Assembly: GCA_026120035.1 (NCBI GenBank)
Contig: JALRME010000015.1
Span: forward strand, 365,830 to 429,829
Source of the DNA: Coleophoma eucalyptorum
Lineage: Eukaryota > Ascomycota > Leotiomycetes > Helotiales > Dermateaceae
Reading direction: 5' to 3'
Length of the DNA stretch: 64,000 nucleotides
This document shows, piece after piece, positions 9,780 to 19,864 of this stretch (position 1 is the first letter of the stretch; each line of letters opens with the position of its first letter). The notes below the pieces were generated by a model. That model was given only the letters and a program-made list of their open reading frames with translations. It ran no database searches and was not told where the DNA came from. A program made the position numbers and the translations under genes.

Positions 9780-12700
9780 TTATGAGCGTGCACTCTCAAG
9801 CAAGAGTATCTGAGCTGCCAAGCGTGTCATTAATTCCTCGTCAACACCCTCAGCTCCTGCAGGAATATGATCTTTTGGATCATAAGCAGTCCTGGCTAGG
9901 CCACTAGCACCAGCACCAGCACCATGGCCTTCACCACCACCTTGGGCTTGTACGTGAGCCTGAGCGGTACGTAGCTCGTCATCTGAAGCGATGTTTGCTG
10001 TCGACTCAATAACAATATCGCGACAGGACTTGCATCCCCAGACACCAGATATACTGCTGCTATTCTGACCCGAGTCACACTCTGACGGACTTGTGTTCAT
10101 TGGTGACCGAGAATGGCCACAAGCAGCTCGGTTTTGTAGTTGCAGCCAGAAGTGCCGATTCATCAATCGTGCTCGCTTCGAGACTTCGGTCATGGCTGCA
10201 TCGCGATCCAAATTGCAAAGCCATGGTACGGTCATCTGTCCTGTGCAAGTACAGCTATCGACCCTGAAGTGAGCTGGGTTTCTAGTGTATTCTCGCTTGG
10301 CATTAAGAGCACATTGCTGGCAGAACCACTGCTTGATATCTACATTCAGTACTGACTGTTTCTGGTTGTGGAAGGTGAACTGCCGATCTCGACAATATCC
10401 ACAGCTCGCAAAATTACGATGCCCCCGGTTATGGGGCACGACATCACATCGACACGAGTTTTCAACATGGTGCTCACTCCAGTAGCGATGCTCCATCCCT
10501 AGAACTACTCTCTTCCAATGAGATTCTGTCATGATCGTCTCCCATCCCCGGTTCGGGACCAAGCGACGTCTCTCGCGGCATGTTTGATTGCCGTCAACTC
10601 TGAAAGGTCTGAGGCGTGGATCTTGACGCCGTGACCACATGATTGGGTCTCGTTGTAGCTCCAATGCCGTTGGAATGCCGGGCAATGGTCCTCCAGCTGG
10701 GGCTGGCTGGCGTATATTTGGATTATCGGGGTTGTATGGGTTATAGATGCCGCCAGAATTGATCGCTTGGGCGATAGCATCAGCATCTTGCTGTGCGATA
10801 TGGCCTGAATTAGTGTAGAAAGCGCTAGCTCCAACATACCAAGACTGGTTAGTTCTTGCTGTGAGCAGGCCTGCCATAGTCTGATCAGCAAAGCGTTGCC
10901 TTGCGAGGTATCGTCTGCGGTATGCGTATTCAGGTGCGCGAGATGAATTATCGGCAGCGATGTTGGCAACATAGTCATTGTAGGAGTTTGGATCTCCCCA
11001 CATACAATTCTCAGCTTCGTCTCCATCGAAGCACTCCTCACAGACAGGCCACAGGTCATCACTCTCCGCTCGAGGTCCCGTGCATTGACGTCTCTTCCTC
11101 CAACAAGTCCAGCATTTATCTGCTTGCTGCGAAGGCTTCCAGGCTCTGTGAAGTGTACTTTCTCCAACTTGAAAGATGCCCTCCCTGGCCTCCTTCGCCC
11201 TCCTTTCGTTTAAAATATTTCGTTTCTTGACCCAATTTGGCATGGGCCTTTTGACGGCTCTGAATGGAGCTGCATCCTGGCTTTCGTCGTCGCTTGACGA
11301 TGATGATTCGTCATCTGGTGGTGGAGTACCAGCCGCAGTCATATACCTTGTCATTCGCGCAACTGTACTGCTTCTTGTTATTGGACCGCTACCCGGCGCA
11401 GGCAATTCTTTTGTTCTCCTGGAAGGAGCTTTCCCACTGCCTACTACGGAGCCAGTAATTGGAGCCGCACTACCAGCCCTGGAAGTGCGTCCTCTCCCTG
11501 TCCTTCCTCTTCCTATGCCTCTGCTACTTTGCAGTAGACCTAGTGTTGCACTTCGTCCCGTCCGATTCCCTGCTGCACTAGACGAAAGACTCAGGGGTGG
11601 AGCAGTACCGACGAAGGTCTGTTGTGGTCCATATCTTGCTTGCCTATTACTTTCAAAGATTGATTGAGACCGTGTTATGGTGCTGCGTGAAGAGGCACCG
11701 ACAGCAGAGCCACTCGTTTGTGCAATACGGCCACCAATTAGTGTAACTGGTCGTCCATCATAGTCCTGAACAGGGCGGGTTGGAGCTCTAGTAGTAGCAG
11801 ACCGAGCTACTCTGCGAGTTATGGCAGGTTGTGGAGGTGAAGGTGATGAGAGATATGGGTTTCGGTTTGTTGCTGAGGGTGGTAGATGCATCCCTACCTG
11901 GCCCGGGTCATCTCCCATTTGAACATCATCATCATCATCATCATCAACGTTTATTCGATAATCATTGTGATAATTCCTTACTGGTATTGGTGCCCTAGCG
12001 CCAGAGTTGAGTGTTACATCAATGCGTGGATAAGTGTCTGGATTAACGCCAGTACCACCAAATGCTCGAATCCGGTCTTGAGCATCTGGTTGTTGCGAGA
12101 AGGTCGGGATTATATTTGCTCTCCGATAGCGAGTATCTTGAGTACCGGGCTTTTGCAATGGGTTTCGACGAGTACGAGTGGGCTCACTCAAAACGCAATC
12201 GACAATCCTCGTTAGACAGCGAGTACAAGGCTGACCTCTCACGCCCACATCACAACCTTTTCTTGAAGTCTTGCATTGTGTGCATCTTTGGTGTAAAACG
12301 GCCGTGTTATGCGGAACTCCACCGGGCAATGGTGCTGGTGGATCGCCATCTCCATCCGCATCATTTCCATCATCCCCAACGTCCCCGTCATCACCAGCCT
12401 GCTGACGAGGAGTGGACATGGAGCGACTACCTCTATCCCCGGTATTCGTCGGAATTGGTCTATCTGATCTTCTCGTCCACATGCCGCTGTCATTGAGCTC
12501 ATCGTCGCTTTCATAAAGATCTGGATCTGGAATTGGAACGCTAGTTCTACGACCATTAATTCTCATGTACTCTCTTGCATAAGCTAAAGCTGCCATTCTT
12601 CGGTGTGCATTTTCTGTTCGTCGTTCTTGCTCGCTAGCATTCCAATCGCGAGCAAAAGTCGGATCGTATTCCGAATCCTTGGGATTAATCTTCTTAATCA

Positions 12701-13841
12701 ACAAGCTTGCTCTGGCTTGTATACGGCGATATCGCATTGTAATTTCAGTGTGCCGCTCCAGCTCGGTTTTGCTAGGATCTCGACTTCCTGTGTGCTGATC
12801 TCTTCTAACCTGCCATAGCTCTTCAAGATTTGGATGGGCGCGAATGCCCATATTTTCAATTGCCAATTGCCGACGCCACTTTGCTGCTTTCACACTCTCA
12901 AAAGGTTTTTTTGGTCCATCATCACAGTATCCTCCAAGACCAGCATGGAAGATATTAGGCTGCGGGTGGATCAATTCGGCCTTAGTTGGCTGCCTTGTCT
13001 GAATGACATTTCCTAATGCTCCTATTCCTGCATCTGCGGAAAAGGCCTGATTCTGAGCCATTTGTTGGGCCGGGTTCCTTCGTCTTATCATCGGGCCAAT
13101 GGCCGCTGGACGGGGACGCTGACTGAATGTTTTCCCGGATAGGTCTGGCCTTTTACCAAAACTGGTTGTTATAGTACCCCCCGATGTAGTATCTGCGGCT
13201 GGAGGGAGGTGCTGTCCCCCTGCTACAGCCTGCTGCTGAAGATCAGGAGATGCTGCGGCATACATTCCCACCCCCAGATGAGGTTGATTATTCAAGAGGT
13301 GGGTGATATCACAGAATATCCCATAACAACGACACCATGAACAAGGTACGTCCAACACTGAAATGCTGCAAGGGAAATTGCTATTGGCACACGCCACGCA
13401 CGTTTGAGAAGTCGTAAATACACCTGCCGCAATTAACGGCGGCCCACTGGCATTAGGAGAACTGAAGTTGCCTAGTCCACTTGGATTTGCTGGCACGCTT
13501 GGAATCGCTGGATTAACTAGAGGTATTGGTACAGCTTGAGGTGCTGGAGGTTGGTTTGGCGTAAGTCCGGGAGGCACAGGCGCTGTTGCGTACTGCACTC
13601 CAAAGGGACCAAACGTATTCGGTTCCTGTGAGGGTGCTCCAAATTGGTATAAAGAATCATCACCAGTGAGGGCATTTTGCACTTCATGGTCATCCTGTTG
13701 GAGAATGCCTTGTAACAAGAAGTCGAAGTCCTGATCATCGGGAACTGTCTCGTAGCTGCCCTCGAAGGGAGCAGGATCCATATCAATGTCATTGAAAAAG
13801 GCGTTTAAATCGCTATTAACCATAGGTTTATCGTCGTCCAT
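9780..13841 (-). CDS. Large protein with three Zn2Cys6 clusters and a Cys/His-rich C terminus
   Basis: A single uninterrupted frame encodes 1353 residues. Cluster 1 (about 148-177) and cluster 2 (about 520-549) both fit C-x2-C-x6-C-x8-C-x2-C-x6-C exactly. Cluster 3 (about 910-946) is C-x2-C-x6-C-x13-C-x2-C-x8-C. The last 300 residues hold a further set of Cys and His (CRCD, CGYCRDR, CQQC, CTCTG, CGHS, CKSC). Between them are acidic runs (DDDDDDD near 633-639) and Arg/Gly/Ser-rich disorder (GRGRTGRGRTSR near 778). No fungal transcription-factor middle homology region is recognised. Binuclear clusters usually occur singly in DNA-binding regulators, so three in one chain is unusual. DNA binding and a nuclear role are inferred. 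There is no intron, unlike most neighbours. Confidence 0.8.
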   Translation of the reverse strand: MDDDKPMVNSDLNAFFNDIDMDPAPFEGSYETVPDDQDFDFLLQGILQQDDHEVQNALTGDDSLYQFGAPSQEPNTFGPFGVQYATAPVPPGLTPNQPPAPQAVPIPLVNPAIPSVPANPSGLGNFSSPNASGPPLIAAGVFTTSQTCVACANSNFPCSISVLDVPCSWCRCYGIFCDITHLLNNQPHLGVGMYAAASPDLQQQAVAGGQHLPPAADTTSGGTITTSFGKRPDLSGKTFSQRPRPAAIGPMIRRRNPAQQMAQNQAFSADAGIGALGNVIQTRQPTKAELIHPQPNIFHAGLGGYCDDGPKKPFESVKAAKWRRQLAIENMGIRAHPNLEELWQVRRDQHTGSRDPSKTELERHTEITMRYRRIQARASLLIKKINPKDSEYDPTFARDWNASEQERRTENAHRRMAALAYAREYMRINGRRTSVPIPDPDLYESDDELNDSGMWTRRSDRPIPTNTGDRGSRSMSTPRQQAGDDGDVGDDGNDADGDGDPPAPLPGGVPHNTAVLHQRCTQCKTSRKGCDVGVRGQPCTRCLTRIVDCVLSEPTRTRRNPLQKPGTQDTRYRRANIIPTFSQQPDAQDRIRAFGGTGVNPDTYPRIDVTLNSGARAPIPVRNYHNDYRINVDDDDDDDVQMGDDPGQVGMHLPPSATNRNPYLSSPSPPQPAITRRVARSATTRAPTRPVQDYDGRPVTLIGGRIAQTSGSAVGASSRSTITRSQSIFESNRQARYGPQQTFVGTAPPLSLSSSAAGNRTGRSATLGLLQSSRGIGRGRTGRGRTSRAGSAAPITGSVVGSGKAPSRRTKELPAPGSGPITRSSTVARMTRYMTAAGTPPPDDESSSSSDDESQDAAPFRAVKRPMPNWVKKRNILNERRAKEAREGIFQVGESTLHRAWKPSQQADKCWTCWRKRRQCTGPRAESDDLWPVCEECFDGDEAENCMWGDPNSYNDYVANIAADNSSRAPEYAYRRRYLARQRFADQTMAGLLTARTNQSWYVGASAFYTNSGHIAQQDADAIAQAINSGGIYNPYNPDNPNIRQPAPAGGPLPGIPTALELQRDPIMWSRRQDPRLRPFRVDGNQTCRERRRLVPNRGWETIMTESHWKRVVLGMEHRYWSEHHVENSCRCDVVPHNRGHRNFASCGYCRDRQFTFHNQKQSVLNVDIKQWFCQQCALNAKREYTRNPAHFRVDSCTCTGQMTVPWLCNLDRDAAMTEVSKRARLMNRHFWLQLQNRAACGHSRSPMNTSPSECDSGQNSSSISGVWGCKSCRDIVIESTANIASDDELRTAQAHVQAQGGGEGHGAGAGASGLARTAYDPKDHIPAGAEGVDEELMTRLAAQILLLESARS
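11925..11949 (+). repeat. ATC trinucleotide run (poly-Asp coding on minus strand)
   Basis: CATCATCATCATCATCATCA is a trinucleotide microsatellite inside the zinc-cluster gene. Read on the minus strand it encodes the run of Asp around residue 633-639. It is a likely site of length variation between strains. Confidence 0.8.
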
Positions 13842-15557
13842 TGCAATTGATAGTTACAATAGCCCCTTGAATCGATACTGAAGCTGAGATTCTCGATATA
13901 TAGTAAATTTCCTATTACGGCATTCAGTGGAAGTTTCGACTTCTTGTCACCTTATGATTGCCAAAGTTCTTTGTCGATTGAAATTTGGCCGGGTGTATCT
14001 TTCATGTGGGAATTGAAAGAAAATGAGGAGCTTATAATCACTTGATGTTGTTGTCATATTCTGGAATGAGAATATGAGACAAAGAAATAACCTTCCGAAT
14101 TGGGAAGTCCTTGGAATCTCCGTTATTTTATTGAGTAGTAAGATTCTCGGGGCCGCCATTTTCAAGTGCTCTGAAAATAACAAGTATTGTGCATGCTATT
14201 GGGCCCAGACGATATATCTATTTGAGAGAATTATTAGAGCGTTTGTTCATGCGCAGCAGGATATATGCTCCTCCCTTTCGCATCCACGAAAGCAATTGGT
14301 GAACGCAGCAGAAGTAGCACAAATTGGTATTTATCAGGGCTCTTTGGGAAGTTTTGCGCCCCAAGTAATACTCAAGGCACTTCCTAACTTCACTACAACT
14401 CCATGCAAAGGCGAGTGCAAACTTAAGCGACGGACAACGTACGTAGCGCTGGTGGCAGTAATATGGGCCAGATTTTACTACTTATTATGCTTGGGCTCTT
14501 ACCAAAAGGACCTAATTTGTAGGATGTATTCAGGTCTTATTGTTTCAGTGTTGCAAGAATGAAAGACCGGCTCTGGAATGAAGGCAAAATTGGCTTTGAC
14601 TGAGTCCATCGAAATTGTTTGAACCAGTGGAAAAAGTTAAGCGAAAGAAAGATCTTCTATCCGAGGATTCATTTATTCTAGTAAAGGAAAATAGAAAGGC
14701 TGTAGAGATTGAAGCTGTGCTGTTGTCAAGGAATAGACTTGGTTTTAAAAGGCTTTAGGTAGGTCGATGGTTAGTACAATGGGAAGGGTGAAGAGGCGCC
14801 GTGAATGAGAACTGTGCTTCGATCGGCTCCAGATGAGCCGATCATTGGCAACATGTCTCCCTACTGAAGAAGCCGTACTTTTAAAAGCTATTTGAGAACC
14901 ATGCTGAGAGTAAGCTGTTTGTTGATAACATGGTATAGGATGGAATTTCACCCACCAATCTGCAGTGCGAGGTGGTTTCTTAAATTTATGTTATCTTGTA
15001 AACTTTTCGGCAACGAGTAGCTTCTCTGTGATCATAAGACGATTAGAACCATTAACCAGTCTTATCTAGCTTTTGCAGGCGGTAAGATTCTACCAATATA
15101 ATGAAACCTTAATTTTATTTTTTATCTTGCACAGATAATACACCTCTGAAAGCCCACCTTCAAGTAAAGGTATTCATTTTCAGAGTCAAACCCAAGACTA
15201 TGTGGTCACGTGGTATTGATAAATGTCCAGGTATTGTCCAGTATCCTATATCCAGAATTCTTCTGGTCCTTCTTCAGACTGTTCTAGTCAATTCCGAGCT
15301 GGAACTTTATGAAGTATCATACCATCTACCTACTCAATATCTTTCTAGACTGCCAATGAGCATTCTCTTATTAAGCTACCCCCACCTTAACACGTGATTC
15401 GGAGAATTACACGGCCCGGTGCGCTCCTTTAAGTGCCGTATTGAATACACCGCCCAAAAAGTCGCGTTGTACCCCTCCACGCGCCCAAACCGCTTTGGAC
15501 TACCACATTTTAACATTTCATAAACGGCCAGAGTCCAAGTACGGCCTGTGGTTCAAG
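13842..15557. other. Divergent intergenic region of 1.7 kb
   Basis: This stretch is shared by the promoters of the zinc-cluster gene (minus) and the importin gene (plus). A 162-codon frame at 14074-14562 has no recognisable domain and unbalanced composition, so I do not call it. A CACGTG core lies at 15391-15396 within AACACGTGATTC, about 160 bp before the importin start; this is an E-box/Cbf1-like site by sequence only. Confidence 0.5.
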
Positions 15558-18500
15558 ATGGCAGCATCTATGGAAGATCAGCTTCTTCAGTTGCTCGCAG
15601 ATACGCAGCTCCCCGCTGAAGGACCACGCAAACAAGCCGAGTTGCACCTTCGACAAGCTACAAGCCAACCTGCTTTCCCTACCTCTTTAGCTGCGATTGG
15701 TTCTCATGGGAGCGTATCTCCAGAGATTCGACAGAGTGCATTGCTATTGTTAAGAACATACATTGAGAAGAACTGGTCTGGTGTCGATGAGGACGGCAAT
15801 GGCGTTATTCAAATACAAGATGCAACTAAGGAACAGTTGAGAGTTCAACTGCTGGAATTGGCTACAAGCAATGATGACAACAGAAAGGTCAAAAGTGCTG
15901 CCAGGTATGTAGACTATGGAATGTGTAAAACTGACGTGAGCTAACTGGCCCAAAGTTACTGTGTTAGCAAGATTGCCAGCGTCGATTTCCCTGAGCGATG
16001 GCCGGCACTTCTGCCAGCTCTTCTGCACCTTATTCCTACCGCTTCCGACTCTCAACTCCATGGTGCGCTAAAAGTTCTCTCGGACCTTGTCGAAGATTGT
16101 CTGAGTGAGGAGCAGTTTTTCACTGTTGCAAGAGATATTGTGAACGTGGTTTACGGCATCGCCATCAAGGAGGAGCGAAAGTCTGTGCTGCGTGCCTTGG
16201 CAGTGTCTGTCTTCCGGGGTTGCTTTGATATAATGGATATGGTTAAAGACGAACATGGTCCTGAGGTCAAGGGCTTCGCAGATGAGGCCTTGAGCGCTTG
16301 GAGCCCTTTCTTCCTAGAGATCATGAAGAAGCAGCTCCCACCTCGACCGGCAGGAAACGATGAAGGGTTCGAGAACGAATCTAAAGAACAAGCAGCATCA
16401 TGGAGGGGTGTAATTGCTTTGAAGTTGCAAGTCGTTAAGACATTGATGAAGATTAGATCAGTCTTCCCACAGCTTCTACTGCCACAAAGTCCAGTCCTAT
16501 TTCAAGCTACCTGGGAAGAGCTTTCATTACTTCAAGAGGCATACAAAGATATGTATGTGGAGAATGACGAGCAAGGACGCTTGGAGGACTCGGATGGCCT
16601 GCCATACACATTAGATTTCCTTGTTCTGGAAGAGCTTGATTTCTTGCAGTCCTGTCTCCGAGCACCTCCTGTACAAAAAGAGCTCGAGTCACAATTGCAG
16701 GCTCATGGTGGCGTTCAATTGACTCCGTGGGTCATGGATGTCATGAAATTGGCAGTTGGATATTCACAGATTCCCAAGGAAGAAGAGGACCTATGGGATA
16801 TTGATGTTAACCTATTTCTGGCCGAGGAGACTTCAGTTACAGCAAACTACACAGCTCGTACTGCTTGCGGTGATCTCTTGATTAAGATGGGCGAGTGGAT
16901 CCATCAAGCCGCACTTGAAGGGTTATTGATCTACACCAAAGTCCTCTTCGCGACCGAAGGCACCGCTTGGAGATTACAAGAGGGTTCGCTTTACCTTCTC
17001 ACGCAACTTATGACTGATTTCCTGGACGTGGAAAAGCCAGTAGCACCTGAGATTCTTTCTCAGTACTTGGAGCTAATCGAGTACGCGATTAACCGACCAG
17101 AAGAACCACTTCTCCGCGCTCGTGGCTATTTGGTGGCAGGGATTATTGTTCAAAGTCTTCCAAACCTTGGTACGGGACTCCTTGACAGAACCATTGAGGC
17201 AATTAACAAGGATGAATCCGAGGTCGTTAAGGTTGCTTGTATCAAGGCAGTTCAAGGGTTCATCAGAGCATCAACTGTACCAGCTGATCGTCAAGTGCCA
17301 ATTGTGACTGCAATTTCCGAATACTTATATGGCAAAGATTTGACAGATCTCGAGGACTCGGATGATCTTTTGGTCACTCTGGTTGAGTCCTTGAGAGCCG
17401 CTATGAGTATTGACCCAAGAATATGCGTTGCAGATGGTGGCGCTCTGGATCTTTTGTTCGTAATTGCAAAGAATGGAGCTGCAAATTTCCAGTTGACCAT
17501 GCTTGTCAACGAAACTTTCGAGGAGATTGTTGCATCTTTATCTGGTGGCGATGCATATGCTGCATTGTGTGGCAAGGTGCTTCCTTCATTGACAGGTGCA
17601 TTTGATGTTGCAAATGTCACCGGTGACGATCCTCTTGTTACTGTAAGTATTCTTATGAGTTTCGATATCCATTACTGACTAAATAAGCTCGCTACGGAAC
17701 TGTTGGCAGTCCTTACAGAAAATGGTTCTGAGCCATTACCACCAGGATATGTAGCTGCTGCATTACCAAAACTCAACAGACTTCTCATGGTTACAACAGA
17801 AGGCGAGGTTCTTCGCCCTGGTGTCGAAGCTATTAAGTTTATGCTCATGCATGATCATCAACAAGTCTTTGCCTGGCAGGACGAATCTGGTAGATCAGGG
17901 CTCGAAGTGTGCCTGATTATCATTGATAGACTATTAGGCCCGACAATGGAAGATAATGCTGCATCAGAAGTCGGTGGTCTTGCTGCTGAGCTTGTTGAGA
18001 AAGCCGGCCAAGAAAGGCTAGGGCCCTATCTGGAACAACTCTTGAAAGCTGTCGCTACAAGACTTTCAACCGCTGAAGCTGCACCTTTCATCCAGTCTTT
18101 GATCCTGGTATTCGCACGTCTCTCTTTGGTTGGTGCTCAAGATGTTGTGAACTTCTTGGCTCAAATTGAGATCAATGGCCAAGTTGGTTTGCAGGTTGTC
18201 TTGAGCAAGTGGCTTGAGAACTCGGTCAACTTTGCAGGCTATGACGAGATTAGACAAAAGTGAGTGTTTTCATGCTTTGGAATATGTGTGTTACTAACCA
18301 GCTTCAGCGTAATTGCTCTGTCAAAACTATACGGCTTGAATGACCAGAGACTTGCCGCAACCATGGTTAAGGGAGATCTTATCATTCCTACCAGCAACCG
18401 AATCATGACCCGCTCACAAGCTAGAAAGAGTACGTTCCCTCCTTGAATTCAAAACTATATTGACAATAGAATAGACCCCGACCAATATACATTTATTCCT

Positions 18501-18872
18501 GCTCCGCTCAAAATCGTCAAGGTCCTTATCGAAGAACTGCTCTCCGCTTCGGGTCATCAGAATGCTGCCATTGCCTCGGCAACTGCTGACTTCGATGATG
18601 ACGATGATGCTGATGACAGTTGGGAGGATGTCCCATCCTCTGTCCTTGATCTTGGACTTGGTAGCACCAAAGCTGAATTGATGGCCTGGGGTCAACCTGG
18701 GGATGGTCAAGGATCTTTCTTCATGCGCCAGAGAGATGATGAGACACAGGCATATCTGACTGAATTCTTTGTCCGTGCTGCACGAGAAGATCTTTCAGGA
18801 TTCAACGTACTGTATGGTCAATTGACGGAAGACGAGAAGAAAAAGTTGAATGAATTGGCTACCCAGACTTGA
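15558..18872 (+). CDS. KAP114: Importin-9 / Kap114-type karyopherin beta
   Basis: Five exons (15558-15904, 15956-17642, 17688-18259, 18308-18429, 18475-18872) give 1041 residues, matching the usual importin-9/Kap114 length. The N terminus has the importin-beta pattern (EQLLQLLADTQ-like start, RKQAELHLRQA, IRQSALLLLRTYIEKNW), followed by DFPERWPALLPALLHLI. HEAT-repeat character continues throughout. Near the C terminus an acidic loop (DFDDDDDADDSWEDV) matches the acidic insertion of Kap114. The family imports histones H2A-H2B, TBP and other cargo into the nucleus. The frame is open upstream of 15558, but MAASMEDQLLQLL is the family-like start. Introns are 45-51 nt, and the first and second end in AAG. 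Confidence 0.93.
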
Positions 18873-19087
18873 AAACTGGGTAAAGTTCTCGAATCTACAT
18901 TTTGAGTTTTAGCGGATTCTTTTCATTTTCTTTTTTATTTTAATTCTTTGATCCCCAAGAGGATTAATGAGGAGACTGCATTAGATCTGAAATCAGTCTT
19001 CATTACCAGTAGGAAGAGATGAGGACGGCGAGGAAGAGATAGATATAGGCAGATAAATGAAATCAAAAGCAAGAGATGATATCCAAA
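18873..19087. other. 3' UTR region of the importin gene
   Basis: A T-rich stretch (TTTTCATTTTCTTTTTTATTTTAATT begins near 18919 in shorter runs) followed by purine-rich sequence. It looks like an ordinary fungal 3' UTR with polyadenylation signals. Confidence 0.5.
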
Positions 19088-19327
19088 TCAATATAGATCA
19101 TCAAGTGCAGCCACTTTTGGCCTCCAATCGCTTCTTGATCGGCACCATAAGTTTATTTTGCTTATATCTTGCTTAGCTAGGAAGACGAGTAGGAGATTGC
19201 GGTTTGGGAGATATGGTGTAGAGGGGTTTGTGAGGCGGAGTAGCTGAGCTGTTACCTCTGCGTATTGTACGTGCCCATTGACCAGGGATGGCTCTCCTGT
19301 GCTGTCTTTGATTATGGAAGAGGACAT
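19088..19327 (-). CDS. Small ORF, possible CsbD-like gene or remnant
   Basis: The first 24 residues (MSSSIIKDSTGEPSLVNGHV then QYAE) resemble the beginning of short fungal CsbD-like stress proteins, which continue with a GxxEExIG-type helix. In this frame the family resemblance stops after QYAE. Another frame further on reads GADQEAIGGQKW, which would fit that helix, but I found no clean intron joining them. A TATA-like box at 19443-19454 is correctly placed on the minus strand for a gene starting at 19327. It may be a real small gene with an intron I cannot place, or a decayed copy. Confidence 0.3.
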   Translation of the reverse strand: MSSSIIKDSTGEPSLVNGHVQYAEVTAQLLRLTNPSTPYLPNRNLLLVFLAKQDISKINLWCRSRSDWRPKVAALDDLY

Positions 19328-19864
19328 TGTTGAGGATTGTCTGTGCTGGTATTCGCTTCTGTTGTTTTTTGGGGACCGGAGGTGGTTGATTGTGAATGAG
19401 GAATTAGAGGTAAGTATGTTTGGGATGGCTAGGATGTGAGATTTATATATATAAGTGACAGGTGAGTTGAAGCTACTGTCATGACATCACTCATAATTGT
19501 AGTAGTTACTACCATCAGGATTGTGCCTTTTATGCGACCACTTTTAATACTAGCCAACACTTACTCCATCTACCTGCGTAAGTATCGTGCAAAGCTAGAT
19601 TGTGTACATATAAAGAGAACAAGCTAAACCCGTAGGTTGTGATAAATGTAAGTATAGGTTTTGTATCAGTTGAAAATTCTATACACGACTCAGAAATGCT
19701 GAGCAATACAACAGTACGCCAGTCCAGTTCCCACCCCCCCCCCCCCTCCCGCCAACCCATTTGGATGCCCGATACGCCAAAATTTGTTGATAGGAGGTAT
19801 ATATATTTATACACGCCGCATATAAAATCAGTACATAATCCCCAATGTCTCAAGACTTTCCACT
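19328..19864. other. Intergenic region containing a C13 homopolymer
   Basis: Between the small ORF and the mannosidase stop codon. It contains a run of 13 C at 19734-19746 (G13 on the other strand), just beyond the 3' end of the mannosidase gene. No gene is visible. Confidence 0.6.
19443..19454 (-). promoter_or_regulatory. TATA-like element upstream of the CsbD-like ORF
   Basis: An alternating TATATATATA run lies about 115 bp upstream (minus strand) of the ATG at 19327. It could serve as a TATA box for that small ORF; no other minus-strand start lies close by. Confidence 0.35.

Noticed and set aside
14074..14562. 162-codon plus-strand frame between the zinc-cluster and importin genes
   Set aside because: No domain, scattered Cys and hydrophobic residues without a pattern, and it lies in shared promoter DNA.
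19734..19746. C13 tract (and C12 at 52297-52308) as functional G-quadruplex sites
   Set aside because: Single homopolymer runs without four spaced G-tracts; they may vary in length or reflect sequencing uncertainty, and nothing links them to a function.
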